NCBI GenBank assembly: GCA_016712035.1
Contig: JADJRT010000007.1
Location: forward strand, 124,001-188,000
Reading direction: 5' to 3'
Origin: Flammeovirgaceae bacterium
Lineage (GTDB): Bacteria > Bacteroidota > Bacteroidia > Cytophagales > Cyclobacteriaceae
Length of the DNA stretch: 64,000 nt
Under the pieces are notes generated by a model, which was given only the letters and a program-made list of their open reading frames with translations, was not told where the DNA came from and searched no databases. The translations under genes and the position numbers were made by a program. Of this stretch, positions 58,307 through 64,000 are shown in pieces. Positions within the stretch are counted from its first letter, which is position 1. Every line of letters begins with the position of its first letter.

Positions 58307-59184
58307 TTACTTCTTGAGGTCTTCAATTTGAGCCGCAAAGTAAGCCTTTTTTTGTGGAAATTTCCAAATTAACTTCTTCAGTACTTCAATGGCCTTTTCC
58401 TTTTTGCCTTGTTTGAGTAGAATTTGAACAAGAGTTTCGGAGACAATATTTTCACCGTAGGTTAGATTCTTTTCAATTAAATCTTCTTTAGCCTCAGATG
58501 AAACGGCTGCGGTTAATTTATTTTTAGAAATGGTGGGTTGTGTTTTGATAAATTGATCAATGATTTCAATTTGTTCCTTTTGCTTCGATCCCTCCGGTTT
58601 AATTTTCTTTTTTGTGGTCTTTATTTCCTTAATAAATTCCTCTTCAGGATCTGTGTGAATTTTTCCTTTTTTTAGTTTTTGAGATGTCAGCTCAACTTCA
58701 GAATGATTGATCGAAAGATTTTCAAATGCCTGCTCAAACTGTAATTTTCTTTGCTTTAGAATTTCAATATCATGCATGACTTCATTATATAAGTCATCGC
58801 CTGACTGATTTTCTTGAGTGGGACTTGCAATTTTAATTATCCGACTTGCCGATTGGTCAGGGGTTGGTTTCTTTGAAGGCTCAACGAGATGGACTGGTTC
58901 TTGTTTGGTAATTTTTTTATTCTCCTTTTTAGGAATTCGTTCCGGAAAAGTAATCGCACCTGTCATGACGGATTTAAGGACCGCACGATCGGTACTATAG
59001 ATAGCACTAAGATGCAAGTGCTGTTCTTTTCTTTAAGAGAATTATCTTGTGCTGCACGAGCCGCAAGGCTTCGAATAACCTGACTATACGGAAAGCTTTG
59101 CTGAAGGGCGATTAAATTTTGAGCATCTTCCCCAGTGAGTGAAGTGTATTTTGATAGAAGTGTGTTGAATTGATCTCTTTCCAC
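58307..59184 (-). CDS. TPR-like protein of the lptE-secG operon, one frameshift
   Basis: About 292 residues after repair. The N-terminus (MERDQFNTLLSKYTSLTGED, then LIALQQSFPYSQVIRSLAAR) and C-terminus (VSETLVQILLKQGKKEKAIE, IWKFPQKKAYFAAQIEDLKK) are TPR-like helices, separated by a long charged linker rich in Lys and Glu. One T is missing near 59011; repair gives KNSTLHLSAIYSTDRAVL. No signal peptide. The pair with lptE and secG is common in Cytophagales, but I know no function. Confidence 0.7.
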
Positions 59185-59238
59185 TTTTTTTAAAGGAGGT
59201 AAGAGTAAATGTACGGCAAATTAAAACTTTGTGCAACC

Positions 59239-59769
59239 TTACCAGTTGGCGATTGTGCCATTAAAAATATCAATATAAATCTGCTCCAGGATTTTTTTCT
59301 CAAGATTTTCCTGCACCGAATTAAAATCCTGCGCGCTGGGAAAATCTGCATAGAAACTAAATACGCGATCTTTGAAATTATTTTTAGGCTCGATGGTATC
59401 AACATAATTGGCACGAATCGCTATTGTTAAACGTGTTAACGAAGCGGGATCTCCCGATTGACTTGACGTGCTGGATACTGGCGCAATAGGAGTGATTGCA
59501 TATTGTGTTATAGTGCCTTCAATCTGAAGTTCGCCATTTTCTTGAACAACTCTTAAACTCGAATTCTGTTGGAAATACTGTTTTAACCGGTTGGTAAACG
59601 TTTGCCCTAAATTCGCAGGTCCTAAATCCGTATTATTAAAGAAATCATCTACCTGGATAGTTTGTGCATTGGTGGCCGCTCCTGTAAAAGAATAACTAAT
59701 GCAACCTTGGATGGTTACAAATGCAAACCCCAACAATAAACTAAGGACGGCTAAAAATTTATTCTTCAA
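59239..59769 (-). CDS. lptE: LptE-like LPS-assembly lipoprotein
   Basis: Outer-membrane lipoprotein that plugs LptD and helps insert lipopolysaccharide. 176 residues with lipobox TIQGC followed by ISYSFTGAA, the standard LptE opening (SYSFTG) in Bacteroidota. The mature part contains AQTIQVDDFFNNTDLGPANLG and TNRLKQYFQQNSSLRVV, typical of the family. It overlaps the sigma-54 activator gene by 11 bp, so the two are translationally coupled. Confidence 0.88.
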   Translation of the reverse strand: MKNKFLAVLSLLLGFAFVTIQGCISYSFTGAATNAQTIQVDDFFNNTDLGPANLGQTFTNRLKQYFQQNSSLRVVQENGELQIEGTITQYAITPIAPVSSTSSQSGDPASLTRLTIAIRANYVDTIEPKNNFKDRVFSFYADFPSAQDFNSVQENLEKKILEQIYIDIFNGTIANW

Positions 59770-61009
59770 GTTCGTATTCTTTAATTTTTCGGTATAGCGT
59801 CCGTTCTGAGATACCCAAATCGCGGGCCGCGTATTTTCGTTTGTTGTTATTTTTCCGCAAGGCTCGTAAAATTAATTCTCTTTCTTTTTTTACAATAGAG
59901 AGAGAATCATCTTCAGCTTCATGTGTTATGTCCTGAACTTCTTCTTCACTGTCAGGTGTATTTTCGGTAGCGTTAATACTAAGCGTTACCGGCTCATGAT
60001 TTGGCTTTACTTCATCATGAATGCCTTCAAACAAATTAGCATGATCTTTCAAGATTTGAGCGGCCTGTGCAGGATTACCAGAACTTTCCAATACAACTTT
60101 TTTAAGATCGTTCATATCCTTGCGCAGGTCAAACAGAATCTTATACAGTATTTCACGTTCTGAAATGTTGTCGCCACCCGAATGATCTTTATACAGGGCT
60201 GGCAGGCTGCTTTCTTTTGGAATATAATGATTCAAAACTTCGGCTGAGATCTCCATGTTATCGGAAGATAGAACTGAGATTTGCTCTACGAGATTCTTTA
60301 ACTGTCGGATATTACCAGGAAAACGATACTTTAAAAGCAACGTTTTGGCATCATCAGTAAGGGTGATTGGCTTTACTTTATATTTCTCTGCAAAGTCGGT
60401 TGCAAACTTTCTGAATAGTAATTCTACGTCTTTACCTCGTTCTCTAAGAGGTGGCACATAGATGGGCACAGTACTAAGTCGATAATATAAATCTTCCCTA
60501 AATTTTCCTTGGTCTACTTTTACTAACAAATTAACATTGGTAGCTGCTACCACGCGCACATCGGTCTTTTGCACTTTAGAGGACCCCACCTTTATGAACT
60601 CTCCGTTCTCAAGAACCCGTAAAAGTCTTGCCTGTGTACCCAGCGGCATTTCACCAATCTCATCTAAAAAAATAGTACCCCCATTAGTTACCTCAAAATA
60701 CCCTTTGCGGGATTCGTGCGCACCGGTGAAAGATCCCTTTTCGTGTCCAAATAATTCAGAGTCGATAGTACCTTCTGGGATAGAGCCACAGTTTATTGCA
60801 ATAAATTGACCATGCTTACGCGGACTGAGATAATGAATGATTTTAGAAAAAGATTCTTTACCACTTCCACTTTCTCCCGTAATCAAAACCGACATATCGG
60901 TAGGTGCAACCTGCATGGCGACACGTACAGCATTATTGAGTAGGGGTGAGGTGCCCATCACGCCATATCGTTGTTTAACGGTTTGTATTTCTGAATCTGT
61001 AATTGCCAT
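59759..61009 (-). CDS. Sigma-54-dependent transcriptional activator without receiver domain
   Basis: AAA+ enhancer-binding protein of 416 residues that activates RpoN promoters. Walker A is GESGSGKESF, the sigma-54-contact loop is GSFTGA, Walker B is GTIFLDEIGEM and the arginine-finger region follows YYRLSTVPIYVPPLRERGKD. The C-terminal Fis-type helix-turn-helix is YAARDLGISERTLYRKIKEY. There is no N-terminal receiver, PAS or GAF domain, so control must come from abundance or a partner. It stands between miaB and lptE in one operon, an arrangement frequent in Bacteroidota. Confidence 0.93.
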   Translation of the reverse strand: MAITDSEIQTVKQRYGVMGTSPLLNNAVRVAMQVAPTDMSVLITGESGSGKESFSKIIHYLSPRKHGQFIAINCGSIPEGTIDSELFGHEKGSFTGAHESRKGYFEVTNGGTIFLDEIGEMPLGTQARLLRVLENGEFIKVGSSKVQKTDVRVVAATNVNLLVKVDQGKFREDLYYRLSTVPIYVPPLRERGKDVELLFRKFATDFAEKYKVKPITLTDDAKTLLLKYRFPGNIRQLKNLVEQISVLSSDNMEISAEVLNHYIPKESSLPALYKDHSGGDNISEREILYKILFDLRKDMNDLKKVVLESSGNPAQAAQILKDHANLFEGIHDEVKPNHEPVTLSINATENTPDSEEEVQDITHEAEDDSLSIVKKERELILRALRKNNNKRKYAARDLGISERTLYRKIKEYELEE

Positions 61010-61011
61010 AA

Positions 61012-62465
61012 TTAATCTACCATCTTACCTATCAAAGTCCCACTTGTACAACGTTCAATAAGAACATTGACGTATTCACCCTTTGTCTTATTTTGTTTTG
61101 GAAAAACAGCCACATGATTGGAAGAAGTTCTTCCTTGCCATTGTGTATTATTCTTACGCGACTCGCCTTCAATCAATACGCGTTGAATCGTACCCACATC
61201 TTGTTGATGATGAAGGTGTGCGTGTTGTCTTTGTTTGGCGATAATTTCTTCTAGTCTTCGGTTTTTTACCTCTAACGGGATATCGTCCTGATGCTTTTTA
61301 GCCGCAAGCGTTCCGGGTCGCTCAGAGTACGTAAACATATAGGCATAATCGTATTGAACGATATCCATGAGTGTAAGCGTTTCCTGATGTTCTTCCTCTG
61401 TTTCTGAACAATATCCTGAAATCATATCGGAAGAGATACCGCATGTTGGACCTAAGATATCTCTAATGCTCTTCACTTTGTTTAAGTACCATTCGCGGGT
61501 ATAACCTCGATTCATTAATTCAAGAATCCGGCTGCTACCACTCTGTGCAGGTAAATGTATATTCTTACAGATATTTTCATGTTTCGCCATCACATGCAAA
61601 ACATCATCTGTAATATCCTTGGGGTGAGATGTTGAGAAGCGCACGCGAAGATCGGGGTGTACCTTTGCTACTAACTCCAATAGATTGGCAAAATTGATAA
61701 TCTGTAGAATTCCTTTTTTTCGAGTTTCGCTTTATTGTTTTCTTCTTCACTCCACTTATACGAATCAACATTCTGACCAAGAAGTGTTACCTCTCTAAAA
61801 CCTTTTTCAAAAAGATCCTGAGCTTCTGCAACGATCGAGTGCGGATCGCGACTTCTTTCACGCCCACGGGTAAAGGGCACAACACAGAATGAACACATGT
61901 TGTCGCAGCCACGCATAATGGAAATAAATGCGGTTACCCCATTTGTATTTAAGCGAACAGGCGTTACATCGGCATATGTTTCTTCGCGCGACAAAAATGT
62001 ATTAACTGCTTTGTCACCTTCGTCAACCTGATTAATGAGCTTGGGTAAATCGCGGTAGGCATCCGGCCCTGCTACTAAATCAACAATTTTCTCTTCTTCC
62101 AGCAACTTTGTTTTCAATCGCTCGGCCATACAACCTAATATGCCAACCATTAATTCAGGTTTCTTTTTCTTGAAACCATGTATATGCTGGAGCCGCTTGC
62201 GAACCGTTAACTCAGCTTTTTCGCGGATCGAACACGTGTTCAAAAAAACAAGGTCTGCCTGGGCTAGATCAGAAGTGGTGTCGAAGCCTTCCTGTTGCAG
62301 AATGGAAGCAACAATCTCACTGTCGGAGAAATTCATTTGGCAGCCATAACTTTCGATGTAAAGCTTTCTGGTTTTGCCAGTATCCTGATCCACCGTTCTA
62401 ACAGGTTCAACCGAAAGCTCGTCTTGCGCCTCAAAAACCCCAATATCTTCGATCAAATTCTTCAT
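61012..62465 (-). CDS. miaB: tRNA-i6A37 methylthiotransferase MiaB, one frameshift
   Basis: Radical-SAM enzyme that adds a methylthio group to i6A37 of tRNAs. About 484 residues after repair. The N-terminal domain holds one cluster (SYGCQMNFSDSE, LNTCSIREKAE, GCMAER), the radical-SAM motif is GCDNMCSFCVVPFTRGRERS, and the C-terminal TRAM domain includes RVLIEGESRK. The ATG at 62465 is used in place of the TTG at 62486. An A-run error near 61708-61714 breaks the frame; repair gives GILQIINFANLLELVAKVHP. It is the first gene of the operon leading to secG. Confidence 0.94.
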
Positions 62466-62598
62466 TTTCGATGTTTCGGATGGCAAAATTAATGCTTTTT
62501 ATGCTACTTTGTGACATCTTGTCAGTTAGTTTTTTGAATTTATAAAAACCGGTTCTCATGAGGTGAAGGGCATTTTTAGGCTTATTTTGCTTCCCTTT

Positions 62599-63108
62599 AT
62601 GGCAATAATTAAGAAAATCCGTGGTTTTGAACCAAAATTTGGGTTAAACTGCTTTCTGGCGGATAATGCAGTAGTTGTTGGGGAGGTTACGATGGGTGAT
62701 AACTGTACAGTTTGGTTTAATGCGGTTGTTCGTGGCGATGTTCATTCAATCACTATCGGAAACAACACCAATATTCAGGATGGAGCCATTATTCATTGTA
62801 CTTACCAAAAAGCAAAGACAGTAATAGGCAATAATGTTTCAATCGCACATAATGCCATCGTGCATGGGTGTACGATTGAAGATAATGTATTGATAGGAAT
62901 GGGTGCAATCGTTATGGACAATGCAGTTGTCGAAAAAGGATCTGTTATTGCTGCGGGAGCAATCATCTTGCCAGGTACGCGTGTAGAATCGGGAAGTATT
63001 TATGCAGGTGTGCCAGCAAAAAAAGTAAAAGAAGTGGGAGATGAAATGAAAGCAGTGATTACCCGCACGGCTCTCAATTATCCTATGTATGCAGAATGGT
63101 ACAAGTAA
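62599..63108 (+). CDS. Gamma-carbonic-anhydrase-like hexapeptide protein
   Basis: Left-handed beta-helix trimer subunit of about 169 residues. The ATG at 62599 (MAIIKKIRGFEPKFG) is used; a GTG at 62563 adds a hydrophobic stretch not seen in the family. Hexapeptide repeats (FNAVVRGDVHSITIGNNTNIQD, VIGNNVSIAHNAIVHGCTI) carry metal-ligand histidines (IIHCT, AHNAIVHG). Whether it is an active carbonic anhydrase or an acyltransferase-like relative cannot be told. Confidence 0.9.
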   Translation: MAIIKKIRGFEPKFGLNCFLADNAVVVGEVTMGDNCTVWFNAVVRGDVHSITIGNNTNIQDGAIIHCTYQKAKTVIGNNVSIAHNAIVHGCTIEDNVLIGMGAIVMDNAVVEKGSVIAAGAIILPGTRVESGSIYAGVPAKKVKEVGDEMKAVITRTALNYPMYAEWYK

Positions 63109-63125
63109 GAATCAGCTAACATAAC

Positions 63126-63688
63126 ATGGAAAATACGCCCAATAGTGGATACGATTTAGAAGTTATCAAGGATTACAAGAAGCGGATTGCTTCATCTGGA
63201 AAATCTTACATACTTGATGAAGATGACGAGCAATCGGATGAGTATGTACATTTTTATTTCATAGGGAATTACAAGGAGGCTGAAGTTATCTATGACTGCA
63301 TTTTATATACGCTTCGGTTTCAACATGAAAGTGAATTGTTTGATGTTGCGGAACATAAAGCAGCTCAGCACTTTCCTCAATACAAAAAAATTCAATACGA
63401 GGAAGATGAAAATGGTGATTTAAAAACGTTGGATGATCTGGAAGAAGAAATAGGACTCTACATGGCTGAGATTATGGTAGAGTTGGAAGAAGAGGGCGAA
63501 GTGAAGGTGAGTGAGTATGTTGAAATGGATGTAAGTCACGATTTTGGAATTGGACTGGATGCCAGCCTCCATCTGGAATCGATAACCCCCAACTTATAGA
63601 ACGATTCATTCGTGATTTTATCGCGGATAATTTGACGTTGGATAGCGCGTTGTATTCGTTTCAAATGAACAGCGACTTCAAAGAGTAA
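63126..63688 (+). CDS. Acidic conserved hypothetical protein, one frameshift
   Basis: A very acidic protein of about 187 residues after repair (for instance ILDEDDEQSDEYVHFYFIG, EEDENGDLKTLDDLEEEIG). It has no signal peptide. One C is missing from the CCCCC run at 63586-63590; restoring it continues TPQLIERFIRDFIADN to a TAA at 63686. I do not recognise the family. It begins 18 bp after the carbonic-anhydrase-like gene and is probably co-transcribed. Confidence 0.7.
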
Positions 63689-63717
63689 CCTCTCTTAAAA
63701 AAAATCAAAAACTCTAA

Positions 63718-63744
63718 CAATTCATGAATTGTGGCCTATATTTG
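63718..63744 (+). promoter_or_regulatory. Promoter and palindrome upstream of the OmpH-like gene
   Basis: TATATTTG at 63737-63744 is an exact TAnnTTTG box, about 22 nt before the start codon. Directly upstream, CAATTCATGAATTG (63718-63731) is a perfect 14-bp palindrome overlapping where the polymerase would contact DNA. No clear -33 TTTG is seen. Confidence 0.55.
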
Positions 63745-63765
63745 CGCCCCTAAATATTTTAATTC

Positions 63766-64000
63766 ATGAAAAACCTTTCTCTCGGCCTTAACGCAGTTTT
63801 ACTAATTGCCGTTGGCGTTTTATATTATTTGCACTTTTCCTCTAAAGACTCGTCCACCCCGGTATCCGGCAATGCCATGGCCAGCGATCTGAAGATTGCC
63901 TATATAAATTCTGACACAGTTCTTAAATATTACGACTTTTTAAAGTGAATATGGGGAAACTTGAGTCCCGTGGAAAAAACTTGATCAGGATCTTCAGAAT
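63766..64000 (+). CDS. OmpH/Skp-like periplasmic chaperone, 3'-truncated, frameshifted
   Basis: The protein begins MKNLSLGLNAVLLIAVGVLYY, an N-terminal membrane anchor or signal, then DLKIAYINSDTVLKYYDFL, the typical start of OmpH/Skp-family proteins that chaperone outer-membrane proteins. An indel near 63945 changes the frame: the open frame stops at 63948, but the next frame reads KVNMGKLESRGK, followed by another shift near 63977 (KKLDQDLQN). The gene continues past the window end, so length and the coiled-coil arms cannot be judged. Confidence 0.75.

Noticed and set aside
1..64000. tRNA, rRNA, CRISPR array, transposase, phage or plasmid functions
   Set aside because: None could be supported on either strand; intergenic gaps are short and lack the required structures.

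Overview
The window looks like chromosomal DNA of a free-living Bacteroidota bacterium, probably of the Cytophagales. The evidence is a SusC/SusD pair, a PorP/SprF type IX secretion protein, a type B T9SS-sorted cargo protein, FG-GAP/VCBS and ASPIC-UnbV proteins, the gene styles of the his operon and groESL, and TAnnTTTG-like promoters with no strong Shine-Dalgarno sites. I see no rRNA, tRNA, CRISPR array, phage or insertion sequence.

Layout. 0-5 kb: GTP-type PEP carboxykinase (cut by the window start), a START-domain protein and cysS. 4-18 kb: a LacI-family regulator divergent from an uptake operon (lipoprotein, SusC, SusD, a large ASPIC/VCBS lipoprotein), then a VCBS protein with a c-type haem motif and a Tat-exported Gfo/Idh oxidoreductase. 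18-25 kb: M20 amidohydrolase, riboflavin synthase, a DUF937-like protein, a PAP2 phosphatase, a flavoprotein of the disulfide-reductase fold, a lipoprotein and a nitroreductase. 25-32.7 kb: the complete his operon (hisG-D-C-B-[four-helix-bundle gene]-H-A-F-IE) on the minus strand, with a His-rich leader peptide, an attenuator hairpin and a promoter. 32.8-38 kb: a TPR lipoprotein, an apiosidase-like glycosidase, a Nudix hydrolase and a second, damaged glycosidase. 38-41.8 kb: aconitase with a long lysine-rich tail, a shortened FolE and a PTPS-like enzyme. 41.8-46 kb: PorP/SprF and its T9SS cargo. 46-51 kb: an unusual compact group (GNAT-like protein, acyl carrier protein, GHKL ATPase fused to the same GNAT-like domain, P450, TIGR03032/DUF4915-like protein, APS kinase), then a Na+/H+ antiporter. 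52-57 kb: DUF1080 protein, MFS transporter, TerB-like protein and groESL. 57-64 kb: an operon of miaB, a sigma-54 activator, lptE, a TPR-like protein and secG, then a gamma-carbonic-anhydrase-like protein and an OmpH/Skp-like protein cut by the window end.

About two dozen genes are interrupted by single-base indels, mostly in homopolymer runs. Correcting one base restores the expected family sequence each time, so most are probably sequencing errors; such genes are listed here over their reconstructed extent. Exceptions that a one-base indel does not explain are two in-frame stop codons, a GC-rich scrambled patch in a glycosidase, and an internal deletion in FolE.

The most interesting content is the 46-51 kb group with its GHKL-GNAT fusion, the histone-H1-like tail on aconitase, and the his leader/attenuator with a foreign-looking gene inside the operon.
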